Shown here: positions 23,273 to 35,400 of the stretch, piece by piece
Layout of the letters: each line of letters opens with the position of its first letter
Position numbering within the stretch: position 1 is the first letter of the stretch
Assembly: GCF_037975245.1 (NCBI RefSeq)
Contig: NC_092570.1
Span: 14,895,501 to 14,959,500 of the forward strand
Origin: Apostichopus japonicus
Lineage: Eukaryota > Echinodermata > Holothuroidea > Aspidochirotida > Stichopodidae
Direction of reading: 5' to 3'
Length of the DNA: 64,000 nucleotides
Program-made: the position numbers and the translations under genes
The notes under the pieces: model-generated
Seen by the model: only the letters and a program-made list of their open reading frames with translations
Told to the model about the DNA's origin: nothing
Databases searched by the model: none

Positions 23273-26200
23273 AGGATTGGATGATGGGTTTCGATCACAA
23301 CGGAAGTGTTTCTTGTACCGTACTGGTAAAAAAGAAAAGAAAAAAATGACATAGCTTAGTATACTTGGAGCTTCTGCCTTGACGCGGGGAAAGAAAAGTT
23401 TACCTCTTGGCTAAATTTGAAATCTCTCCCTCCCCCCCCCCAAAAAAAATATATAGATACCGAGCTATAGATTTTGTACATTTGGGTGTATCGTTTTATA
23501 TGTTTATAGTATGATCGTTATCTAAAGATTTACATTGAAAAAAGTTACTGTTTACTGGACGGGTATAAGTTTTCTCCCTTTATTTAAGTATGTTTCTGCA
23601 ATTTTACGTCGGATAAATACGGGTTCTCCATTGGTTGGCTCAAAGCTGGGAAGGAAGGTCATAGTAGTGTTACCTCACTCAAATCGCGAACTCTCTCGCA
23701 AAAATAGTTGTTCTGATTTGTGAAACATTTTGCTGTGGTCTATCTAATCAAAAGTAATTTCCATCAAGTTTGTATTTTGAAGCTGTTTTAGAGTATATAT
23801 ATACACATCCGAGGGAAGGGGAAAGCACCGCCGAGGGGAGGGGAAGCACAGCCGATTGGAGTGGGAAACACAGCCGAGGGGAGGGGGAAAACACAGCCGA
23901 GGAGAGGGGAAAACACAGCCGAGGGGAGGGGGAAAACACAGCCGAGGGGTCTGGATATAGTTTGCAAGACTGTAAATCAAACTGTTATATTGTTGAAGCC
24001 TCAAGAAATGAGTTCATAGCATTTGGAAAGATGATATTGTGTCTTTCTATTGCTAAAAAGTTACAATTGTGGAAAAAGTAAATTTCATGATCTCTTTTGT
24101 CGCATCAATACTTAATTTAAGAGCCGTACCATTAACTGAATGATAAAAGAGATTAGATGTGTTAGGGGTGGGGGGGGGGGGCTTTGGATTACGTATTAGT
24201 CAGTGCGCTGTCTAAGAAGTAAGAGGCATAGAACTGAGGATTGTTAGGGCGGAAATGATTTTTTTTTAAGTATATAGTGTAGCTAAGCAGGTCTTTCATA
24301 AACGGGGTCTTTAGTGCCATGAAGTGATATTATACCCCCTTTAAGTTCCCATCAAAACTCCTGCAAGGTCTTTAACCTTTTGCACTTTTCACCTTCAAAT
24401 TTCCCCTTTGTTAAATCCCATGGTTTCCAAATAGAATGAGAAATACATTAGAAATTGTTCGGTCTATTTTTTTCAGATGTCTAGCTTAGGAGCCCGTAGG
24501 TTCAGACAAAGAAAAACATAACTCCAAAGTATAGGACCACGTGATGTTTTCTTTCTTACTCATGATTGGTTCATTCAGTGATAAATCTCATAAATATAAT
24601 TAGGCCTATGCTCAGCATTAGGTAATACCCAATCATCGATCAGATGCCCCGTCACGTGTGAGTCCAACAGTTTCTTTTATATAGAGGCAAAGTATAGTTC
24701 TGGACAAGGACTCAGCCAGTGCTCCACGAACATTGTCATGGCCATATAATTGACACCTGTTTGTTGCTCCCAATCAGTATCTTGAAGTAATTTTAAAGTG
24801 TTTAATCGAACATTTGAGATACGGAGAGAATAAATCATTTTGAAACCTGCAGAACTGTTTCATCGTGTAATTTGCGTGAAGCTTAGGTTTCGGTAAATAG
24901 CCTACCAAACAGTTTTCCCCGTGCTGTGGCAACGCCATTATCATCTCTACCGAGCTACATGGCGGTATTCGCCACATTACAGGCAGGTCTTGTTGCGAAA
25001 GTTTGCTATTTAGAGAGTTGAGATTAATGAAGAGGTGGGTAGAGTTCTAGCAACTTCTAAGACAAGTCTGTTGCTGATGAAGCTGGATATTTTTTCAAGA
25101 CAGACGCGGAAGGCTTTGGTGTGGAGTTTTTCAAGGATTTGTTTAGTATAAGCGGAGGAGAGAGTGAGACTTAGACTGGTTTTACCTTTGACCTCAGTTA
25201 ACCTTTGACCACAACCCACACCTGTCTTATTTTAAAGTCTTAATGTTTTGGTTTGCCAAATTTTAACTTCGACCATTCTAGCTTACTGCCCTAAAAGCTC
25301 AGTGAAAATAACACCGTTCTATGCAATTTTCAAATTAATAATCATCATTTTTTTAAGTTATCTGTCGTAAAATATTTTGAGCTGAATAAATTTGGCCAGA
25401 TTTTTAAACGAGTCCGTAGATTCTACAAACTTCAATCAAAGTTTGCATGCCCCGCCAACAGATTAAGCGCCATCAGATCTCTCTGTTTTGTTTACGACCG
25501 TTGGGCCTAGGACTTACTTTCACTTTCGTGGCTAGCCTGTGTTAGGTCCATTCTCTTGAATAGTATCTTTCTTTTGGTCTCACCGATGTAGCTTGCCTAA
25601 TTGTGTCATTTCCTTCCATTGCAAGGAATAAAAATGGGTTTTCTGAGGTTTCCACCGTGAAATAGGGTAAAAAAAGTGGACGACACGAGTATATCGTTCC
25701 CGTTCTGGCGAAGTGACGAATGTTCAAAATGTAAGTTTTGAGAAAACGCCCTCTACTGTTTTTCACATTTTGACTTTAGTATAGCGTAATTTAAAAAGGA
25801 TCTTTTGTACCGAAAGTTGTCAATATTTTAAATATAACAAATAGACTTTGTGTTGTCATATTTCATATTTGTTGCTGATCGAAAAATTTCTTACAAAGTA
25901 GTAATTTTAGTGTAAACATATTCGTCGTTATGTCATGTCATTTTCAGTTAATTTTAAACATTCGTCACACATTCGTCACTATGCTAGAACTAAATTTTGA
26001 AGTTTCGTCCTGTCACAGACTAGTATACGTCACGTTTGTGTAGTAGCCATAGGGTACACCGTGAATGTTCACTGTCACATGGGGGAGGAGGGGGAGGGGG
26101 CAGGTGGAATCACCTTACGTAAGAAGAAAATAATCGAAGGGGTGGTACATTGGTCTTATTCATTTTAAAAAGAACGCCCACGTTTTGTTGCAATTTATAA

Positions 26201-26630
26201 AATAGACAAGGAATTTGTATGGGTTGTGGGCGGATGTAAGTGTTTTAGTATGTTTTTTCTTGGGTGACATGGATGGTGTCGGATAGAGGGATGTTGAGGT
26301 AGGGAGGGCAAGGAGAGCCGGCTGCTGAAAGGGTGATATATTGGTCCTATTTATTTTAAAAGAACCCCCACCATTTCTACAATGTATGAAATAGACAAGG
26401 GATATTATGAAATGTGAACGCATGTATAGTTGCAAAAATAATAGTTCCAGTGGCGTAATCTGTTAAGTCGGAATTCTTATGAAGCACACAAACTACGGAA
26501 AATTGTGTGCAAATTTTTCATTTTCAAGTGAGTGTATTACGTGAAATGTCTCTGACAATAGTTTCTAAGTATCCTTCAAAAGTTTTGGAAGTTTTTTCAC
26601 TATACGTGCCCCTTAAATGGAATGTGAAAT
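23273..26630. other. Intergenic stretch between LAMP paralogues
   Basis: No gene is supported. It holds a ~25-bp G-rich tandem repeat (gagggg..aaacacagccga, five units, 23808-23950), poly-G near 24170 and a TATA-like 'tttatatag' at 24676 without a following gene. GA-rich DNA occurs near 26080-26120, and two related segments containing 'tattggtcctatttattttaaaa' lie at about 26140 and 26330. Confidence 0.5.
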
Positions 26631-26960
26631 TTTTCTTAAGCTTACAGGCAAATTCATAATATCCAACCCAACCTCGTGTGAATCCTCAGATTTAAAGAAG
26701 GAAACAACTGTGCCATTGTTCAAGTGTTTCCAAATTGTACCGGTACTATAGTATGTTGTTCCTTCTTTTTATTTCCTTCCAGTATACATATAAAAAAATT
26801 CTTAGGCTCACAGGCACATACATAATATCCAACCCAAACTCGTGTGAATCCTCAGATTTAAAGAAGGAAACAACTGTGCCATTGTTCAAGTGTTTCCAAA
26901 TTGTACCGGTACTATAGTATGTTGTTCCTTCTTTTTATTTCCTTCCAGTATACATATACA
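26630..26960. repeat. 166-bp tandem duplication
   Basis: Two adjacent near-identical copies ('atccaaccca...cttccagtatacatata') are offset by 166 bp. The copies differ at only a few bases, so this is a recent event. Confidence 0.8.
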
Positions 26961-27072
26961 ATTTATAGAGAGGAGTCATATAATACCTCAACAAGAAAAA
27001 TAACTAATATAAAAGGTTATTTTTTTTAATGATGATAGGATATCATATAAAATACATCTACACATACAAAAG

Positions 27073-27580
27073 TTAATACATAAAACGATATAACAAACAG
27101 ACTACAACAAACATTCTAAGTGCTCGGATGGAATGTATAAAGCAGCACGGTAAATAACGTTCGTTTTTTTTGTGGGGATTTCTTAGATTTCTGCTCGATT
27201 TGTGCAGGAGACATTTTAGTACAGTATACAAAGGGTGATTCTGATCACTGTAAATCTTATTAGCCATTCTTGTAAACTCAGGTCTTGCAGCAGCATTTAC
27301 TTTTTCTAAAAGCATATTGTAATCTAAATTAAATATAGCTGATGTGTATTTAAGAAACCTCATTCTTCTTTCTTTGCTTTTCTTGCAACATAAAATGGTA
27401 CCAGACAGGCACTGTATAGATCACATGTGCCAGGGTAGAATTAATAGTAGTGAAAACATTTTCCTCAGCATTTTGGTTAAAGAAAGACCCACTAGATACT
27501 ATATAATATACTTTTTTAATACCTTGATGTTTTGCAAGAAAAGGTCAAACTGTCGTCGCTGTATTCTCCCAGTAGTCAGT
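27073..27580 (-). mobile_element. Degenerate LINE tail
   Basis: The minus-strand frame contains EFTRMANKIYSDQNHPLYTVL, then SSRNLRNPHKKNERY and SIRAL. This matches the usual C-terminal layout of non-LTR retrotransposon polyproteins (HPLY, then an Arg-rich segment, then a final hydrophobic helix). The upstream part is broken by stops. Confidence 0.45.
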
Positions 27581-27624
27581 TTTCGAGGTTCTAGCCACCT
27601 CAGATCCCTCAATAATAGTACGTT

Positions 27625-27859
27625 CACATTTTGTTGGTGTAATTTTCTGACCAAAATGGCGATGAGACCTATTTATTCTTCGTATATCTGCAAATTAGCA
27701 AGCCCGGAAAGGGTCATTTCCGGCGATCTAGGGAGTATCGTTACTCAAAAAAATTCTGTACGCTCCGCGCCAACCTGTGATGGCGCTCCGCTTAGATAGT
27801 GTCAAAAGCGCCCCTACAGACCATTCTCGCCCCTACCAATACCTCTAGCTCCGCCACTG
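27625..27859 (-). mobile_element. Truncated hAT-type MITE (14237 family), inverted
   Basis: From 'cacattttgttggtgtaatt' to the terminus GCTCCGCCACTG it matches the inner part and one end of the family. The other terminus is missing. A poly-G run and 'cccccggttccgccgcc', like the end of the 13912 element, follow directly. Confidence 0.7.
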
Positions 27860-28326
27860 GTGGGGGGGGGGGGCACGTGCCTCTGTGCCCCCGGTTCCGC
27901 CGCCCTTGATGGGAGGTCGCAGTGATTTTACGGTAAATCGTTCTCGCCATAAGGGCAACGAAAACTAAATTTCTTTCTCTCGATTGCGACAGCTTTTCTC
28001 CATTAAACTCACCTGGTCAGAGTGCAGTTAGAATAAGAAACATTGAATCTGCTTCGGAAGTTTGTTTTCCGAAAGTCATCAGCAAACACGTATTGAGACT
28101 TTAAAATTTGTCTCAAAATTCTCTACATGATATTCTGTCTTTCCTTAATCGAAACTCAAGTTATCAATTTTAAGGTTACGTTTAATGCTGAAATAAAAGA
28201 GCATCAACCAACATTTATTGTAAAATGGTTATATCTGAAGATACTTTCAAGCGTGGACAAATTCTGTTTAAAAGTTTGACACGACGGTGGTGAACTTATG
28301 AGCTGTCCAACAGTACATCACAATGA

Positions 28327-28707
28327 CAGTGGCGTAGCGTCCATAAAGTCAAGGGGCGGATGCCCCCCTGACAGACTCAAATGGGCAGCTGGCGCCCTTT
28401 TTCAGCTTTTTACCACTTTTTACTTATGCGCGATTATTGACTCTTTTATTGCGCTCTCATCTACCTATTGACATTTGTCACATTTTGTTGGTGTAATTTT
28501 TTGACAAAATGGCGATGACACCTATTTATTCTTCGTTTATCTGCAAATTAGAAAGGCCCGGAAAGGGTCATTTCCGGCGATCTAGGGAGTATCTTTACTC
28601 AAAAATGTCTGTACGCTCCGCGCCAACCTGTGGTGGCGCTCCGCTTAGTGTCGAAAGCGCCCCTACAGACCACCCCTATCTGAACAATACCCCTAGCTCC
28701 GCCACTG
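28327..28707 (-). mobile_element. 381-bp hAT-type MITE (14237 family), inverted
   Basis: The termini are CAGTGGCGTAGC and GCTCCGCCACTG. The flanking octamers are CACAATGA (28319-28326) and CACAAAAA (28708-28715), six of eight matching. It lies upstream of the second LAMP gene. Confidence 0.7.
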
Positions 28708-29487
28708 CACAAAAACAACGTTGTACAGCAGAACCTCACACGACGACAAACTTTCGTTTTCTTGAACAACGTTGGTTCACCTACATTCAAACATTATATC
28801 CACAACATTTCAGCAAATTCGGACAAAAGCTCTATAGAAAATGACCTTGCGTTTCCTTAAAATTTATAAAAAATATGACCGTATGTACGGACAAACTCAC
28901 ACAAACCAATCACCATATTTCAGCCATGCATATCAATCATTGCATCTGAGCAGTGGCCTACGTAACATCATAACTGAAAACTTTACAAAAGGCCCTGTTT
29001 TGGTGCCTCAAATGACGACCACAAAAGTGTTCCCCCTGTCCCCGTCCCACCCCCTCACTCGGCATGATTGACGCCCTTGACCATTTCAAGTTTCTTTTGC
29101 TTGGTGAGGGTGTTTAGTTCAGCCTCAAAATATTCACTTAAGCTTAAATCAGTAAGTCATTGCAAAGTCCTTAATATATCAATTAGCAGGAACTAAGATC
29201 AACAATAGATTGTGAGGCACCCATGCATCACGAGAATCTACGTACAATATATGAGTTACAAACGTTGACAACTACTCGTCCGACTATAGTGGCTTCCTCT
29301 TTCGAAGTCATTGTATGCATGTGTTTGATTTTCTTGAGTCATTTCCTCTTCGTATTTCGGAGCTCTTTCCTTCGCAGGTGCACACGTTCTGTTCCGTGAT
29401 CAAGTTCATCTGACTTAAAACAGCTTATAGTCTCGTAGCTTTTTCCTAGTTTTTACGTCTGCCAAAACTATTGAACTTTTGTGCACG
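28708..29487 (+). other. Presumed promoter/5' leader region of LAMP-B
   Basis: No TATA consensus or conserved block could be picked out. The frame at 28841-29071 is not credible as a gene. Confidence 0.3.
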
Positions 29488-32400
29488 ATGTACCTACCGT
29501 GTGTCTTCATGGCAATAGGTAAGTTTATGTGTGTATTATAAGACATAGATTTAGCCATGCGTTGTATTTTACTTAGGCTGTACACTTATTACTGATCATG
29601 TTCAGACTAAGTTTTTATAAATACAATCATCTCAACCGCCCCACCCCCACCCCACCCCACCCCACCCTCAGGCTTGATACATATGAGATATTACAAATTC
29701 GTACAAGGAATTCCCATAATCGTTTCTTATATTGCCTTACAAGACAAACGGATCTGAAGCTATTGGTTTATAGTTGTTGTTAACAGATTTAAATTGAACA
29801 AAGCCATGGTTCTTCGCACCGGTAACACATGCAGTGCCATACCATCGTTAAAAAGAATTCTTGAGATATATGGGCTATACTCTCCTAGACTTAGGCCTAG
29901 TTCGTAGAAATATTCATTATAAATGTAGCATTTTGTGAATGCCACACTCCAAACACTTCGATCGTATACTCGTCTGCTAAATGTCTTATAAATGCTTCGC
30001 ATTGTTATAGTGTTCCAATCTTCGTCGATTTGTGTGTTGATATCATTGTTGGCACTTGTCACAATGAAGGTATAGGTACGTTGGGGGAGGGGTTTGAAGG
30101 TATGGTTGGGACAGGGTGTTGTTCCATAACAACTCCCTGGTCGGGGTTAGTTGACCGCGGCTATACTATTAAAGGAGAAATTTATTTCTCACTTCCCCGA
30201 TTGGAACCGGAAAGTCCTGTACCCAAACCAACAAGCATAACCATTCTTCTGTCCGAAGGACGGTTTTCGAAGGATGAAACTCTTGCAGAAACCATTCAGC
30301 TACAGGAAGAATTCTCTAAATATTGCCCTAAATATTTATGACGTCAGTGTACCTACTGTATTCTTATAAAGTTAACAAAGTTGATATGGAGGCTTGTATA
30401 ATCTTCCGGACATGTTGAATTGAAGGCAAATCCATTTCTAATCTTGGCTTTTTATTTACACTGTAAATGATATTCCAAGCTGAAGGTTCAATTATCTTAT
30501 CTGCCAGTAATCGACTCTGTACTGTGGTAGAAATCTCATCACCAGTTACACACAGTGTACATGTAACTATTAGGGATTATTTTTAACAGTAAATACAAAG
30601 TTAACATGCCATATATATAAGACCAATAGAGTATATAGCGTGTACCTTATCACCGCGTAGTTTTACATCAGGGTTGTCCAACCTACGGCCCGCGGGCCAC
30701 AGTCCGGCCCGCCGCAGGGTTGCGTCCGGCCCGCCAGAGATGCTCTACGGTGTGAAATTTAGTGAGCAGATTTATTGATAACAATTTGAAGCTATATAAT
30801 CAATCATTCGAACCTTCTGGGTCCAAAAAACTGCATACAGGTCAGTTTGTGTGACACTCTCTCAGCGGAGGGGAGGGGAGAGGGTGCCGGCTGGACTTAA
30901 TTCATCTGTTTTATCAGGAAGGAAAATAAATCAGTGCGCTCCGCGCGCAGTGCTCACATTTTGTTGCCTTGGGCTTCGCGCAAAAAAATCGAAAAATCGA
31001 GCGTAGGGTTCATGCGCCACCCTCCTTCATCACAATCATTCCATGTGGCCCTCCTCTGCAAAAGGTTGGACAACCCTGTTTTACATGAAAGACCTAATGT
31101 AAAGATTTCACTCCCGCAGTGCTTTATGTTTCACACTGCACATGGCAGATCCACCGAGAGCTTGGTAACTTTGTTAATACTGAGAATGATTGTGAACAGA
31201 CGCTCTTTATATGGAATCCATATAAGTGTTTCAGTGGTTCATATGCATAGCCAGCTTTCGTGGTGTGCGGGGGCAATTGCACGCCCCCCCCCCCCATATA
31301 AGAAGACAAAGACTTAATTATTTAATTATCGCCTGTCTTGATGACTTTTCATATAAAGGCTTTACCCCAGGTGCACAACCACCTTTTTTATGTGGGAAGG
31401 GTAGGATGTTATCCGACATGGACTCGGGAGGGGAGTGTTGCCTCCTCCCCTTTAAAGAAATATTGTAACGAAAATGAAGGCTGGTTAGATACATAAAAAG
31501 GTTGCTTTATGTTTCTGTTCCAATAAAGCACCATAAAATGTTTTATTACAACCACAACTCGGGATAAATTGAGCACATTTTATGGATGAGTGCATACTTG
31601 GTTTCAGTATAAAAAAGGCTAAAACTTTTACTTTCACCTTAAAATTTAGATAATTCATATTAATTTCGAGTGTAACTCAAACAAGGAAATAACTTCCATT
31701 CCATGTATCTTACAATATTACGAACTATGGTATATGTATATATATATATATATTATGAGTATACATCGGTGAAAATGATAACACAAATTTAGCATCATAT
31801 TGACAATATAAAGAAACAGTATTTCCTGCTTTTACTTTCATGACTATGTCAGAAATGAAACCAATATGTTGAAAATAAATATGAGCATGTCAATATATAT
31901 TGAATCGTATAACGTATTGCTTACTTTTCGTTTTACGATTTTGAAATCTAATTAATATGACAAAAAATCAGTTTGTTTTCATATGTTAACATGATCCCCT
32001 ATCATACATGACATTGCGGAAAGCCGACGCCGTATATTCTACCATTCTAACATACATTTTGTGGATCAATAATACTTTTGCTACGCGGATTAGTAACTCT
32101 TCAGTATACACACAACAATTAAAACAATAGTAACAACAATAATCAGCAATTATACGTTGTTATCCGAAATTCATCAGCAAATATGTATTGAGACTTAAAT
32201 AACAATCGTGACATGCTATAACGCTTTTTTTGTAAGTTCATGTCATTTATGGAATTCTGAAATGACTTCGGTCACGGGCGATAGGTTGAAATCGAACACC
32301 AAATGATTTAAGGAGCAGCCTACGGTATCTATAACAGAGGATTTGATATTATCCCTGGCTCGCTGAGTTGTAAAATAATAAGTTTAATTAAGGCAGAATA

Positions 32401-35400
32401 ATGATGAAAATATAACATAATAAATTTTATTTATGGCATATAATAATATGCAAACATACTCAGTGGCGGAGCTAGGGGTATTGGTCAGGAGGGGCAAGAA
32501 TGGTCAGTAGGGGCGCTTTCGACAATATCTAAGCGGAGCGCCACCACAGGTTGGTGCGTAGCGTACAGATTTTTTTGAGTAAAGATACTCCCTAGATCGC
32601 CGGAAATGACCCTTTCCGGGGCCTAGCTAATTTGCAAATAAACGAAGAATAAATAGGTGTCATTGCGAAATTACACCAACAAAATGTGACAAATGTCAAT
32701 AGGTAGATGAGAGCGCAATAAAAAAGTCAATAATCGCGAATAAGTAAAAAGTGGTAAAGAGCTGAAAAAGGGCGCCAACAGTCCATTTGAGTACGTCATG
32801 GGAGGGCATCTGCCCCCCCCCCCGACATATTGATTTTAATTTGACATTATAAAGATTATTTTTACTAAATGATATTTTTTTTGCCACCTGACACCGATAT
32901 TTTTTGTAACATTACTATGAAACAGATAGCGTTCCGTATAGCACTACACACCGAAATGTTATAGTTATCCTATCGGTTGCGTGTTACTATTCACTATCTC
33001 TTTACATCTTTTAGCCACGGGATGTGTACTGGCAACCACTGGTTTGGGAATGCCAACGGACGTAGGAGTCACACCATCACCTGATATACCGTCATGGACT
33101 GTTAGAGACGACAGCGATACTATATGCATGCTGATGGCATTAAATGCAACCTTGGAGGTAAAGTACCATTTTATTTTAAAGAAATTTTGTAAACAATTAA
33201 CGAATAGATTCATCAACAAAATCATCTACGGTCCTACTTATTATGTCTACCTCCCTCACAGTTGCCATGAACTACGGTACCCAGGGGCGGGATTTGAGTA
33301 GTGAAAGTGGGGGGGGGGGAGCAAACCTGCCAGCAAGACTATCTAAGCGTTTTTTTTGGCTTTACAAACCCTCCAGATGGCCGGAAACGGCACTTCCCGA
33401 AAGCTCTAAGCTGCATGTACCCATCCTTGAAATATGGATCTCATGTCTGCAATTGTATCTAGATAGTTAATTATCGTTTAAAAATGTGAAGAGGATTGAA
33501 AGTAGAACATCATGGTCAGATGGTGATGTAAAACTTTTGTTATACGTCACTATCTAAGCGGAGCGTCATCATCGGTTGGCAAGGAGCGTCGAAATTTTCG
33601 ATGAAAGGTACCCTTAGATCGGTAAAATTAACACCCATATAGGCTTTAAATTGCATCTAAACAATTAATGAACGTGTGTAAATTTAGAGAGGAAGGATAG
33701 AAGAACTTATATGGTGATTTACAACTGAAGCTTATACGTCACTATTTAGGCGGTGCACCACCATCAGTTGGCGCGGCGCGTCGAAATTTAAGCAAAAATG
33801 AAATCCTAGATCAGCAAAAATGACACCTCTGGTAATAATAAATCGCATCTAGACAGTTCTTTCCCCCTAACATTATTAGTATATTGTCTTTGGACCGATC
33901 AAGAATATGTTCAGCACCCACTTCGAAATTCTCCCCGCGGTCCCCACTTCTTGGAGCACTTAGCATATATTGGGGGCTGAACATCCCTACCCCCTACCGA
34001 AACTGCCGAGTGCTGTATACTGTAACAATGGATTTAATGTGTTACTGTGCTAGTGCCAATTTTTAATTTACATTATTCGATTTGCATGCATCATTCCAGG
34101 GTTTCGAGCAGTAAAGATATTACATCGGCATTGCCATTGCATATTGTTGAATGACACGGAGGGGGGGGGGGGGGTGTCATGTGTCAGTGTATTGAATTTA
34201 ATTATTGACATACCCAATATGCAAATAAGGCTTTCGTAAATCCTTTTTCTGGATTTAGTTATTCAACGCATTCAGTAGAGCAGCAACGTTGAAAATCAAT
34301 TCCTGAAGCTAGCACTGTAGCACATGCCACGGTTTCATCACATGCAGAATTGAATCGCTAGTTTGTTAGCTCCGGGATTCGTAACCTGTGCTGCGAACCA
34401 TGTGCTAGCTCCAGCTCCAGTTATTCTTCAAGTTACGATGTTAAACACGAATTCGACTTAGATTCGAAACAAATAGGCCTATTTGATAGAGCTGATGTGG
34501 GGGAATAATTTCGATTAAGGTTGTGCACATTTGTCTGCAAAAACGACAGAAAAGTGAACTAAGGTCTGGGAAAAAGTGGGGGCAAATTCCCCCTCTACCC
34601 CCCCCCCCCCCCCGTAATCCCGCCCATGACGGTACCATATAAATACAGCAATTATCGACTATTAATTCTCCCCCAACAGACGTTATATCTGGGGCAAATT
34701 CCGGTACCACAATATGCATCAGTCGATCGTCTCGACGGGGCGTGCGGTTCCAGTTCTGCTTATTTGAAACTGCATTGGTTGCATTGGCAACGTGTTAGTT
34801 ACACATTCACAATTACCATATCCTTTGAGGTACATGGTAGTAGTTACACGATACAGGAGTTTAACGGTACTGAAGTCACTGGTAAGTCACTGATTTGTTT
34901 TATAGTTAAAAGGTTTGTGGTTTACAGTCTTGAGAATCAAAACAAAGCCTTCTCAAACGATGTTTACAACATTTAACTCCAGGCAATTGGTAACTTGTCA
35001 CACCCACACACGCACCCAAGTGTGCACAATTCGAACAGTCGCTCTTTGGGCACTTTCCAGTGTGCCAGATCAATGTGTCCCCTGGGGAGGATGGGGGGGT
35101 TACATCAGCCAAAAGCTGGTGCATGCAGCTATATTGACAAGTTACCTTGCAAGTCCCCCATTTACACCCCTGGGTGTAAAAAGACAATGATGGTAAAGTG
35201 CCCTGCAATCCTTAAATCACAAGTCCATTGCCTTAGTCATTTGACCACAATGCCCTCTACCATCGTAGATGATATTTTCAAAATCTTATGGTTTTCTTTT
35301 TTTTTCTCACTTATATCATTATGTAACGGAATGTGTAAAGAATGAGTTACCTCTCCCCTTTCTTGATTAAGGAGATAAGAATAGCAACAAAACCTTGTAA

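Noticed and set aside
30030-30341. 103-codon frame in LAMP-B intron 1, ending LAETIQLQEEFSKYC
   Set aside because: The C-terminal half looks protein-like, but it has no family match I recognise, no in-phase splice sites to LAMP exons, and a G-rich start.
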